A DNA stretch of 64,000 nucleotides, from NCBI GenBank assembly GCA_000333855.2, contig CM007333.1, positions 193,676 through 257,675 of the forward strand, given 5' to 3'. Within the stretch, counting starts at the first letter, position 1; every line of letters starts with the position of its first letter. The notes under the pieces were generated by a model, which made no database searches, had not been told where the DNA came from, and saw only the letters and a program-made list of their open reading frames with translations. Below, one piece after another: positions 10,896 to 19,708 of this stretch. Position numbers and translations under genes: made by a program. The stretch is from Endotrypanum monterogeii (taxonomy: Eukaryota > Euglenozoa > Kinetoplastea > Trypanosomatida > Trypanosomatidae).

Positions 10896-13800
10896 ATGCG
10901 TCGTACATCGCGCAGTTCCCAGGGTAGTGATGGCGGTGCGTCACAGCACCGTTACCTAGAGAATTTCCAGTCGCTGTCATCAGAGGGGGTTTGTTCGACG
11001 GCTGCTGTAGCAGCGAGTGGCACCAGTGTTAGCGCACCGGATCGGGTCTCAGGCTACGGCAATATCCACATTGTGGATGCGGTTAGCGGTGACCGCTATG
11101 ACGTCACAGTGGCCTTGAGGGCCCCCCTGCACTCCTTGACGTCCCTGACGCACCGTGCACTGCATCACATGGTGCACAGTCTCCTCGTGACCTCACCCGA
11201 TTCCCACTTGGGGGAGTCGACGGCACAGTTACACCCCCTACAGCTCCTCCTTGATGGGGCCTCGCTCGATCACAGTGATACCGAGACTTTGCCAAACGGT
11301 GCCGTGGTGGAGGTGCACCGCAACGTTGCCGACTCGTCGGAGTCGGCAATGCATCGGTCTGCAGTGCCGCTTTCAGAGCGGGGTGTGTCGCTGCGTCCAT
11401 CCTCCGCCGGGAAAGCCACGAGGGCACGCCAGCTTTTTCTGGAGGCAGCGCAGAGCGGCGGTTCTGGCAAAGGAAACAAACCTGGCCCAGCACAGTCGAC
11501 CGCGAAATCGACAGCTGTCTTTTTTCTATCAGAGCATCCGCTTCCACACCTTACTCGAGGTTCAGCTCCCGAAAGCCGTCCTTTGAGCAGCGGCAACGAA
11601 GCGACGGGCCCATTTGAGAGCGCCTCATCCGCTGAGTTCACGCCTCCTACCGGAGCGGCAGTGCCCACCGAGTCTCTTCCACAGGGTCGAGTTGCGCACT
11701 TATTTCAGACTCACGTGAGCTCAAATGTGGGTCACGCCGTGTCGACACCGCTGATAACGTCACCTTCAGGAACGTTGCGGCTGCCAGCCAATGCATCGTC
11801 AGCTCCCCAAGGGCACGGGGGTGTATCTCTGTCCACACCCCCATCAGAAGAAGGGACGACGTCCTCGACTCGGCAGGTACCCTTGCAACCCGCCATGAAT
11901 CACGCGCTGCTTCCTCTGTTGGATAGGAGCAACTCCTTCAGTTCCATAGACGTACACTCCCCGGTACACCACAGTGGCGCCGCTACTGGATCAGGCGTTC
12001 CGTCCTCGACCTCGTCGTCATCGCCGCTGCAACCATCGTCTGTTTTCACGTCAGCCGCCTGCCGTCCAGGTTCACCAGCAGTCGACAGGAAGTGGCTGGA
12101 GTCAGCGGGGCACATTTTTCCCAGCACTACTTGTACTGCCGCCGATGCTGCAACACCGTTTTCTGCTCCGCGCTTTACATCGCGCACGTCGTCCATCTGT
12201 GAAAAGTCAGCGGCACCTGGTAGACTGACCTCTGTGCAGGTCGCATGGCACGATGCTTCCACCTCTCATGAGACGTCACGGGCGGTGTTGCCATTGGTTT
12301 CCTCTGTGTCTTTTCCCGAGGCTTCATCACTTCAGACTTCCGCACCACTAGTCTCACGACCACCGCTCCAGTCTACCGCGCAGTCGCTGTACGACATGCA
12401 GCGGGGCTCCATCGCCGCCGCAGCTGCGGCCGAGCAGCAACGCCTCCTCTCACGTCTCCTGCAGCGTTGCCAAGCGCTCGAGGAAGAGAAGGCGACATTG
12501 CTAACGGCACGCCGTGAGGCGCTGACGGCGCAGGAGTCGGCTGGACGGCTGCGTGCGTTGCGAGAGGCCCAGGGGAAGGCCGCTACTGTGGAGGTGGACG
12601 CCGTGCGTGCTTGCCTTGGTGAAGAGCGCGACGAATTGCTCGACCTTTGGCTGCGTGCGGTGCATACTCCGACAGAAAGTCATCCTGCGATGACGAACGA
12701 GGAACTGCGGAAGCTGGAGGATGAGGGTGGCGCGCTCACTCTTCGCTGCTTGTCATCCATCGCTGGTTATCACACCCAAAGGGCCCGCTTGCAAGCGCTG
12801 CGACAGGAGCGCTTGCTCAAAGAGGCGGATGTGGCTCGGCTGCGCTGGGAGGCCCACGTGCGCCGGCGCACAGCAGAAGAGAAGCGTGGGTGTCTGCGTG
12901 TGGTGGCGCTGCTGAGACCACCAAGCAGGCGCTCCTGGTTGGCTGCGTCGGTGGTTGGGTCCGCTCAGTCGACGGAGCTTGAGAGCGGTTATGCGGTCCG
13001 CGTGGTGGGGGGGTCGTCCGCTGCTACCAGCGATAGTCATAGTATCTCCAAGTCCCTTCCCAATCGCGTGGTAGAGGTAGTAGACCCGCTGCGTCATGTG
13101 CGGCGGTGTTACGAGCTCTGGGCAGCCTACGATGCGGGGGCCGCCGACGAGGACGCAGGCTGTCAGCGGCGCCTCTTCGATGATCAGCTTCGACCTCTAT
13201 TGGAGTACATGTGCCAAACAGGGCAAAATGTCGCTGTCTTGGCATATGGCGCTGTCGGCAGTGGCAAGACATATGCGCTCGTTGGGCCGCGCGCCGCGCC
13301 GCCGCCGCCGTCCCCCCGGTGTGGCGGCGACTCCAACAGGGCTGTGGCGATCGGCAGTCTGGACTGCGGTGGCACGCGCCTCAGTAGCGAAGGCGACATA
13401 GTAGGCCGCGCGGCTGCTGCTGGCGGCACCGCCGGAGGGGTCCCTGAGCGCCGGGGCGTTGCTTGTTACAGTGACGCCGTTGGTGCGGCAATACAGGGCC
13501 AAGTGCGTGCGTCCTTCCAAAGGGCTGCGGCTGCAGAGCGGTCGCCAAGAGAGGAGCACGATGGGCGCGAGCAGACCGGTGTCGAGGAAGAAGACGGGCT
13601 GCTACCGCGTACGGTAGCGTGGTTGATGGAGCACCTGCGTGACAAGTCTTCGCAAAGCAGAGGCAGTCATTCATTGGTGGAGTCGGTCGTCTTGTCTATG
13701 TACGAGGTATACAACGATCGTGTGTACGACTTATTGCCGACCCCTCCTCTGACTGCTTCCGGTACTAGGGAGCAATGTGAGAGGCCCCCCGCTCTCGGGG

Positions 13801-15137
13801 CGTGTTCTCGCTGGAAGGACGCGCGGTTAGTCGTTCCCCACGCCAAGAAAAGCGAATCGGTGGAGCTGACCGAGCTAGAGCTGGAGCTGGTGCCGCCTCC
13901 CTCTGCTGTAGGAGACGTGCCATCCACCTCCTCACACTCGCAGCAGCAGCAGCAGCAGCAGCCAGCACATCCCCGGTGGAGCGTAAGGGCAAGTGAAGTG
14001 GATGTGCATTCCACGACAGAGGCACTGCAGGTGATCCAGCTAGGCCTCAATCGTCGCCGCACTGCCGCCACACTTCGGGGCTCGCAGTCGAGCCGTAGCC
14101 ATCTTTTCTTGCGCTTCCGTGTTACGGTACAACGTCCTGCTATGCCCGTCAAGGCATCCCGCGTCGTGACGGAGTCCGCGTCTGCCACTGACGCGTTTCC
14201 ACCACCGGAGGCTACCGACATTGGCGCACCGCTCGGCGCGGCCGCGGCGTCTGCAGACGTCACGACAAGGGCAGACAAGCCCCAAGGCTACCATTTTCTG
14301 CGCGCTGCACTCGCAGCACCTCGTGATGCTGTACCCGGCGCCAAGGCCGCAACGCTGGTGTCATCGTCGACGTGTGTCGCGGAGCTTCTCTTCACTGACC
14401 TCGCAGGCAGCGGGCGCCTAGAACTCGGTGGCGCTTCAGGCGATGCGCTGAGGGAGGCGCAGCGCATCCACAGGAGCCTCAGCGCCGTCTCGGAGGTGCT
14501 GATGGCGCTGGCGCGGTCACATCCTCGTTGCGACGGTGTTGACGGGGCAGACAGGGCGTTGAGGGAAACGGGAGAGTCCCGTGGAGGTGACGGGGTGTCA
14601 CCGGCACTGGGGACTGCTGCGTTGGTGCAGCGGTGGGAAGCCCTGGTGGGTCGCCAGGGCGTCACGCTGTCGCGCAGCTCACCCGTCTTCCTGCAGCCGC
14701 GCTTTGGGCAGCACGTCTGCGACCACAGCACCCGGCACTCTGGTGGGCACCAGGGTAGTGCTGTACTGAGCCGGCGCACTTTAGCGCTCGCGGACGGGCA
14801 CGTGGCTGGGGAGGAAGCCGCGCAGTGGCGACGGGGCTGGCATCCCTCGTCGACCTATGTGCCGTTTCGTGCCTGCAGGACGACGCAGCTGTTGGAATCT
14901 ACGTTGGGTGCGCCGTGCAAGTTGCTTGTGTTGGCGTGTCTGCAACCTTGCAGCGTATCGGAGGTGGTGCTGCCGGCGAGCATGAAGGATCGCCGAGACT
15001 CACGCACGCTTGCGGTGGCGCAGTCGCTGTTCGCACATCAGGCCCCGCTGATGCTGTCCGAGGTGAACGCCACGCTTTCCTTTGCATACCGTATCCACAA
15101 AGCGTCCCTGCCCCCCGATGGCGCTGAGAGGGAGTAG
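10896..15137 (+). CDS. divergent kinesin with C-terminal motor domain
   Basis: 1,413 residues from the ATG at 10896. An N-terminal segment (about 55-145) resembles a ubiquitin-like fold, ending LLLDGASLDHSDTETLPNGAVVEVH. A long Ser/Pro/Thr-rich linker follows, then a coiled coil (about 510-660, QQRLLSRLLQRCQALEEEK onward), and a motor domain from CLRVVALLRPPS (about 663) almost to the end. Motor motifs: P-loop GAVGSGKT (785-792), SMYEVYNDRVYDLL, switch I SSRSH (around 1065-1069), switch II DLAGSG (1168-1173), RTTQLLESTLG, and the closing VNATLSFAYRIHKAS. The motor carries several low-complexity insertions. A motor at the C terminus after a coiled coil recalls kinesin-14, but the divergence prevents subfamily assignment. 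Switch II has Gly where nearly all kinesins have Glu (DLAGSE). Likely a microtubule motor or microtubule-binding protein; substrate unknown. Confidence 0.85.
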   Translation: MRRTSRSSQGSDGGASQHRYLENFQSLSSEGVCSTAAVAASGTSVSAPDRVSGYGNIHIVDAVSGDRYDVTVALRAPLHSLTSLTHRALHHMVHSLLVTSPDSHLGESTAQLHPLQLLLDGASLDHSDTETLPNGAVVEVHRNVADSSESAMHRSAVPLSERGVSLRPSSAGKATRARQLFLEAAQSGGSGKGNKPGPAQSTAKSTAVFFLSEHPLPHLTRGSAPESRPLSSGNEATGPFESASSAEFTPPTGAAVPTESLPQGRVAHLFQTHVSSNVGHAVSTPLITSPSGTLRLPANASSAPQGHGGVSLSTPPSEEGTTSSTRQVPLQPAMNHALLPLLDRSNSFSSIDVHSPVHHSGAATGSGVPSSTSSSSPLQPSSVFTSAACRPGSPAVDRKWLESAGHIFPSTTCTAADAATPFSAPRFTSRTSSICEKSAAPGRLTSVQVAWHDASTSHETSRAVLPLVSSVSFPEASSLQTSAPLVSRPPLQSTAQSLYDMQRGSIAAAAAAEQQRLLSRLLQRCQALEEEKATLLTARREALTAQESAGRLRALREAQGKAATVEVDAVRACLGEERDELLDLWLRAVHTPTESHPAMTNEELRKLEDEGGALTLRCLSSIAGYHTQRARLQALRQERLLKEADVARLRWEAHVRRRTAEEKRGCLRVVALLRPPSRRSWLAASVVGSAQSTELESGYAVRVVGGSSAATSDSHSISKSLPNRVVEVVDPLRHVRRCYELWAAYDAGAADEDAGCQRRLFDDQLRPLLEYMCQTGQNVAVLAYGAVGSGKTYALVGPRAAPPPPSPRCGGDSNRAVAIGSLDCGGTRLSSEGDIVGRAAAAGGTAGGVPERRGVACYSDAVGAAIQGQVRASFQRAAAAERSPREEHDGREQTGVEEEDGLLPRTVAWLMEHLRDKSSQSRGSHSLVESVVLSMYEVYNDRVYDLLPTPPLTASGTREQCERPPALGACSRWKDARLVVPHAKKSESVELTELELELVPPPSAVGDVPSTSSHSQQQQQQQPAHPRWSVRASEVDVHSTTEALQVIQLGLNRRRTAATLRGSQSSRSHLFLRFRVTVQRPAMPVKASRVVTESASATDAFPPPEATDIGAPLGAAAASADVTTRADKPQGYHFLRAALAAPRDAVPGAKAATLVSSSTCVAELLFTDLAGSGRLELGGASGDALREAQRIHRSLSAVSEVLMALARSHPRCDGVDGADRALRETGESRGGDGVSPALGTAALVQRWEALVGRQGVTLSRSSPVFLQPRFGQHVCDHSTRHSGGHQGSAVLSRRTLALADGHVAGEEAAQWRRGWHPSSTYVPFRACRTTQLLESTLGAPCKLLVLACLQPCSVSEVVLPASMKDRRDSRTLAVAQSLFAHQAPLMLSEVNATLSFAYRIHKASLPPDGAERE

Positions 15138-15215
15138 TCTTTTTTTTTTTTTTTTCTGGGGTGTGTGGGTTCTGCTCCTGCCGGGTGTGGGGGGGGTGGC
15201 GTCGCGGGGCCACCG

Positions 15216-15225
15216 NNNNNNNNNN
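15216..15225. other. assembly gap (10 N)
   Basis: Ten undetermined bases within a G-rich stretch. The true length is unknown, since a fixed 10-N string usually marks an unsized gap. Confidence 0.99.
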
Positions 15226-15516
15226 GTCGGGGGAGGGGGGCGTGGACGAGCAGGTGGTGTGTGGCGGGCGACCCCTGCAAAAGGCACGCTGGTGTGTGTG
15301 CGTAGGGTGTCGTCGCGATGGTGTCTGGATCGATTCTTTCCATTCTCCTGATCGTTTGTCAGGAAAAAAAACTTTTTTTTTTTTAATGTTGCTTGTATCA
15401 TTGAAGAAAACAGCGATTTTTTCGGGTCTTCGGTCGCACGATAGCTCTTGCAGTGCAATGGACAGGTGCCTCGAAGACCTCTCATTTCCCATCTCGTCCG
15501 CCACAAGTCTTCCCTC

Positions 15517-15692
15517 CGCCGTACCCACCCTCAAATCATTCCTCCGACACTGTGACCGGCATCATATACGTGGCAGAGGTTTATATCGCGTCTGCGGGGT
15601 GCTCTGACTTCCCCCAACGCCTCCCCGCCGCCATTTCGTTGAAGGCGTCTGACCACGTTGCTGGTTACAACCGTCTCCGTATAAGGCCCCGG
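15517..15692 (+). repeat. 176-bp dispersed element, copy 1
   Basis: This segment is identical at 175 of 176 positions to the reverse complement of 37865-38040, with sharp ends on both sides. It lies about 380 bases after the kinesin stop, in the sense direction, so it would be in the kinesin 3' UTR. Leishmania SIDER retroposons sit in 3' UTRs, but these are usually about 550 bp and more diverged, and I cannot confirm a SIDER signature. The short open frames through it (both strands) do not look coding. Confidence 0.85.
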
Positions 15693-16047
15693 GCGAAGAA
15701 GGGTTAGGGGGGTGCAGGCTCCTGGCTTCTCCGCCAGTGTAACGCCTGGACTCTTGATGTCCCTGTACCCCACCTCCCACGTTGTGTTAAGCCCACTTTA
15801 TTGTATGTATCACATAAACAAAAGCCGCAGTCATGTGCACGCGCACACCCGCCGAAGCACGCTCGCGCGTCTGTACATACATACTGGCGCTTGGGTGACT
15901 CCCGCTGGTCTGGGAGTCCGTTTGAGGAGGGGAGCCGTTCTCTTTGAAAACACCATCAGGATGGGAAAACGAACCAAGAAAGAGTGAAGGGTTCCTACTC
16001 GAGCCTGTTATGTCCCCCCCTCCCCCTAAATTCAACGTGCGCATCCT

Positions 16048-17304
16048 CTACAAATCATCGAGGAAGTTTTTCACAGCCTGTCCCCATGTTTCGGTCGCCT
16101 GTATTGCGCTTTGCTGCAGACTGCGTGCGGCCTCCGTTACCTGCCAGAGGGTGTCGCTTGCAATGATGGGCGTCGATGTGCGATACGAACTACCGCCGGA
16201 GTTGCGGGTCATCGCCTCAGGTGCGTATGCCTGGCTACCGATACCACGGAAGTCAGGACCGCTGCGCTGCGCAGAGGCAGGCGTCACTGTAGCCATCGAC
16301 GTTGCTGACTTCGCCGCAGCAGCGGAGGGCACGGTGCCAGCACTGTACGATCTGCCTGTCTGTGCGACTGGCGACGAGGTCGGCACACTCGTCTCGTCGA
16401 ACAGATCGCCATTCACGTTTTCGGAGCTCTTGCTTATGAAGGCAGTCTGGCGCGGCGCCTGCGGAACTTCCCGAGCGTCGTGTTCGAGCGAATCTGGGTC
16501 CACCGCGCGGGTGGCGGCGGCGGCCAGGTCTGCCTGGCGTTGTCGCTCCATTTCTGCCTCGGCAGCTTTCCGCTGTTCTGCCTCACGGTCGTACAGCAGC
16601 TCTTCTGGCACCGGGTCTGTGCACTCCTCGATGCTCCCCTCCACTCGGGCGATGGCGCCGAAGCCCTTTTTTTTCCCCTTTGGGCCAAGCCCTGCGCCAC
16701 CTCCGTGTTTCTTCGCCCCGAGTCCTGTGGATTTGGAAGAGATTGCCACGATCGGTGCCATCGTCACAGGGCTGCTCTGTGCCGTCAAATCGGGGCTGGC
16801 AGTGGAGGGAGAGGACAGGGACGGCGCGGCAGCGGCAGAAAAGCTGACTGACGTCTGCGTAGCATTCTTGGGAGACGTTGGCGACATTTCCTGCACCGGC
16901 GCTATCCCCCCGTGCTGTGTGAAGTCGTTCACCGCTTTGTCAATGATACGCTTGTATACTGCAGCAGCAGGGGAGTCGTAAAAAGACTTTGGGTCTATAT
17001 TTCCATGTTGTTGCAGAAATCGCTTCGCCTTTCCGTTGCCGCCGAGTGCAATGCGCACCGCTTCGTGTGGGCGCCAGCTGTCGAGCTCCACGGACTTCAT
17101 GAAGGTTATATGTACCCCCATACCACGATGGCGTCCACAACAGTCCATACAAAGGAAGATGCCGTACGTCACGCTGCACCAACTCGGATTCTTCTGCGGG
17201 CAGTCGAAGCAGACGCGGTTGTCGGGCAGCTGCCGCATCACAGCGACCAGTTCCTTTGCCTCTTCCGCCGTCTCGGGCATCTTGACGTTGACTGGACTCG
17301 CCAT
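16048..17304 (-). CDS. ARFGAP2/3 (Glo3)-type Arf GTPase-activating protein
   Basis: 418 residues. The N-terminal Arf GAP domain has a four-cysteine zinc finger C32-x2-C35-x16-C52-x2-C55 followed by GRHRGMGVHITFMKSVELDSW, which contains the catalytic arginine (R60). The middle carries GLGAKK and GLGPKGKKKGFGAI, then a Glu/Arg/Ala helix (about 225-260); this resembles the region after the GLGAKKG repeats of ARFGAP2/3. The family stimulates GTP hydrolysis on Arf1 in COPI coat dynamics at the Golgi. The rest of the tail is Ser/Ala-rich and ends in an amphipathic segment (LQQSAIQATETWGQAVKNFL), possibly a membrane-curvature helix (inference). The ATG is 10 bases after an AG that follows pyrimidine-rich sequence. 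It is the last gene of the minus-strand array, next to the strand switch. Confidence 0.9.
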   Translation of the reverse strand: MASPVNVKMPETAEEAKELVAVMRQLPDNRVCFDCPQKNPSWCSVTYGIFLCMDCCGRHRGMGVHITFMKSVELDSWRPHEAVRIALGGNGKAKRFLQQHGNIDPKSFYDSPAAAVYKRIIDKAVNDFTQHGGIAPVQEMSPTSPKNATQTSVSFSAAAAPSLSSPSTASPDLTAQSSPVTMAPIVAISSKSTGLGAKKHGGGAGLGPKGKKKGFGAIARVEGSIEECTDPVPEELLYDREAEQRKAAEAEMERQRQADLAAAATRAVDPDSLEHDAREVPQAPRQTAFISKSSENVNGDLFDETSVPTSSPVAQTGRSYSAGTVPSAAAAKSATSMATVTPASAQRSGPDFRGIGSQAYAPEAMTRNSGGSSYRTSTPIIASDTLWQVTEAARSLQQSAIQATETWGQAVKNFLDDL

Positions 17305-18125
17305 CGCTCTCCTCCTGTTTTTTCGTTTTTTTTTTTTATGGGGGAGGAGGAGGGGGGGGGGTGACAGGGGGTGCCGTGGATAGTAGCGCCGGCTGCCGAT
17401 TTCCTAGGAGAAAAAAAAAGAACGTGGTCACTAGATGTAGTACAGGGAAAGAGAAGGAAAGCAGACGCGCTCCGGGAGACGATACCCGAACAGGCAGGAC
17501 ACAAAGAGGAAGACTTGTGTGTTAATCAACTGTATGTATGTATGTGCGTGTGTGTCCCAAACAGGTAGAAAGAGCGTAGAGAGATTCACAAGGCTATCCT
17601 GCGCGGCAACCATAGAGAGAGTGCATCACAGTCGTGACGCATGGGGGCGCGAGAAGGTTAGTAGTGAAAGTAGTAGGGGAAGGTGGTGGGGATGATGGGT
17701 GAAGAGAGAGTGCTGAGTGCATTCGAGGAGACGCTCACAGTTTTTCTTTCCTGTCTTCCTCATGTATCATTGCTGGTGTGTGTGCACTTTCGGGGTGAGG
17801 GTTGGGGTTGAACAGTGTATCCATTTTTTCTGCTTGCTTCTCTTTTTTTTTTTTCGTTGCCCTCGATAGAATGTCAACACACACACACACACACACACGT
17901 GCGGATCTCGCAGATGCGTCACTCTCAACCATGAGAACTGGGTGCCACGAGAACGTTTATTTGGCATTTATTTTCATCGTGTCAAGAGGTACTTGCGCTT
18001 GTTTAGAGAGGTTTGCATCCCGGCCCTCCTCGGGTGAGGTGGCCAGCGCATCGGCAAGCAGGAACCGTTGTGTGTGTGCATGTTTGTGTGTGTGGTGGGG
18101 GGGGGGGCGCTTTTGTTTCGACACA
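17305..18125. other. intergenic region
   Basis: It contains an 11-T run and a G-rich run just before the Arf GAP ATG (minus-strand pyrimidine tract), a CA tract at about 17878-17898, a T12 run near 17844 and a 10-G run near 18098. No gene is seen. Confidence 0.7.
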
Positions 18126-19154
18126 TCAAAGCTCGACGATCACTTTCCCGCAGTTTTTCCGCTCAAACATCCAGTCAATGGCGTCGTACACACTGTCCAA
18201 CCCTTTGAAGGTTGTCGGGTCGACATGACTCTGAATAACGCCCTGTTCATACAGTGCACAGAGGCGGTCGAAGTGTCGTTGCTCGTACTTGGCGAAGTGA
18301 GGGAGGAAGAAGGTGGATAAGGAGGCACTCTTGGAGAGCAGCTGCAATGGCAGCGGCTTGCGAGTGGAGCAGGCTACTTCGACGGAGCCGCTCTGATATG
18401 TTGAGATACAGCCGAGCGACACGATGCGGCCGTGCAGAGCGAGGCTTTGGATGACTGCTTCCAGGAGGTCACCGCCAACTGATTCGTAGGCGATGGTGAT
18501 CCCACGCGGGTAGATGCGCTGGAGCGCCGCCACCGTCTTGTCACCCTCTGCCTTGTAGTTGACCGCACCATCGCACTTTAGTTTGTCGATCAGAAAGCAC
18601 TCCTTTGATGGCGAGGAGCATGTCCCGACAACTGAGCAGCCGTAGACGTGCTTGAGCAGCTGAACGGCAAACTGTCCCGTGCCTCCTGCCGCCGCCGTCA
18701 CGACGGCGCGCTCGCCCGGCTTCGGCTGTAGAACGTGCTCGAGTGCGATCGACGCTGTGGTCGCACTCAGGTCCAGCGGAAGGTACTCCTTTGCTAGGCG
18801 TGGTATGCGCTTGGTGTGCCGCCGCGCCGCTACTTGGTACTCTGCGAATGCGCCGTAGCTCCGCGTCACCACGGCGTCTCCGGCTTTCAAATCTTTTACG
18901 CCGCTGCCGGTGTCAACAACTTCTCCGACGGCCTCGAAGCCGCAAGCGAAGGGAGGTCGAACATCGGGCTGGTAGACACCGGCTGTGAAGTTGATATCGC
19001 TCGCATTGATGCCAAGGTACTTGTTCTTCACGAGAATTGCTTTGGGATGCAACTCAGTCGGGAAAGGCGTCTCGACAATGGATGTGGCCACCCGGAAGTG
19101 AGTGGAGAGCTCACGCGCGACAATGTGACGGTACGCCCGTGGTGCGACGACCAT
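18126..19154 (-). CDS. zinc-independent quinone oxidoreductase / prostaglandin reductase 3-like (MDR family)
   Basis: 342 residues from the ATG at 19154. A GroES-like N-terminal domain (KYLGINASDINFTAGVY, then PFACGFEAVGEVVDTG) is followed by a Rossmann NADPH-binding domain with AAAGGTGQFAVQLLKHV, GTCSSPSKECFL, AVNYKAE and YESVGGDLLEAV, ending GKVIVEL. The run of motifs matches ZADH2/PTGR3. The zinc-binding cysteines of alcohol dehydrogenases are absent. These enzymes reduce alpha,beta-unsaturated ketones or quinones with NADPH; the parasite substrate is unknown. The open frame extends 63 codons upstream, but the extra part crosses the pyrimidine tract and likely acceptor (minus strand, about 19200-19250) and is Pro/Arg/Ser junk, so the internal ATG is preferred. 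Confidence 0.88.
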   Translation of the reverse strand: MVVAPRAYRHIVARELSTHFRVATSIVETPFPTELHPKAILVKNKYLGINASDINFTAGVYQPDVRPPFACGFEAVGEVVDTGSGVKDLKAGDAVVTRSYGAFAEYQVAARRHTKRIPRLAKEYLPLDLSATTASIALEHVLQPKPGERAVVTAAAGGTGQFAVQLLKHVYGCSVVGTCSSPSKECFLIDKLKCDGAVNYKAEGDKTVAALQRIYPRGITIAYESVGGDLLEAVIQSLALHGRIVSLGCISTYQSGSVEVACSTRKPLPLQLLSKSASLSTFFLPHFAKYEQRHFDRLCALYEQGVIQSHVDPTTFKGLDSVYDAIDWMFERKNCGKVIVEL

Positions 19155-19708
19155 CTGGGAGCCCTGGGTGCGAGTGTGGCTACCTTCAGAATGTGTTCGA
19201 GGCTGTGCGGGTCCACTTTTTCTTTGTGGAAGTGGGAGGAAGAGGGGGAGCATGCGAATGCGTGAGTACACGACACGGGTGGGTGGCATTGAGGTGCGGG
19301 GACGCCAGATGATGAAGAATCTCGTCAGTGCAGAGTACCTCACCTCACGAGACAGCGTGAAGATCGCGGAGAGGGGATGTGTGTGTGTGTGTGGGGATGG
19401 AGACGTGACTCAGGGACCCGATCTTCTGCGTTGGATATCTACTACACCGTTTACGGTGTTTTAACAATTTTTTTTTTCATAGTTTGGAAAAATATTATCT
19501 TCATATGGCGTTCGTATGCATCTCCAGGATCAAGAGACGGAGGAGGGCACACACACACACACACATACACACACGAGAGAACGGGGGAGCACGATGTGTA
19601 AGACCAACGAGATGCATAACGTGGTGACAAGAATAGTTGGCGGAGGGAGGGGGCGGGGGAATCGTGAAACACTGGGACTGTACTCGCGTGTTGCCTTGTC
19701 TAACTGAG
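19155..19708. other. intergenic region
   Basis: Upstream of the oxidoreductase ATG the minus strand has a pyrimidine-rich tract (about 19215-19255). A GT run (19379-19392), a T9 run (about 19469) and a CA tract (19548-19574) follow. No gene is seen. Confidence 0.65.

Larger units (their letters stand above)
15138..16047. other. convergent strand-switch region (probable transcription termination zone)
   Basis: The stop codons of the kinesin (plus) and the Arf GAP (minus) face each other across 910 bases. In Leishmania such regions end polycistronic transcription and are marked by base J and histone H3 variant; this is family knowledge, not visible here. The sequence shows a poly(T) run just after the kinesin stop, a strongly G-rich plus strand (15158-15265) with an assembly gap, an A7/T12 stretch near 15365-15385 and the 176-bp element. 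No tRNA or snRNA gene was recognised. Confidence 0.8.

Noticed and set aside
13667..14278. 203-codon minus-strand frame inside the kinesin gene
   Set aside because: Antisense shadow of the motor domain; Cys and Ser runs arise from the GCA/CAG repeat of the sense gene.
15531..15773. Small coding gene inside the 176-bp element
   Set aside because: Open frames exist on both strands and in both copies, but extend into unrelated flanks, and composition is not gene-like.
15944..16981. 345-codon plus-strand frame over the Arf GAP gene
   Set aside because: Antisense shadow of a gene with a clear zinc-finger Arf GAP domain; Ser/Ala-rich composition reflects the opposite strand.
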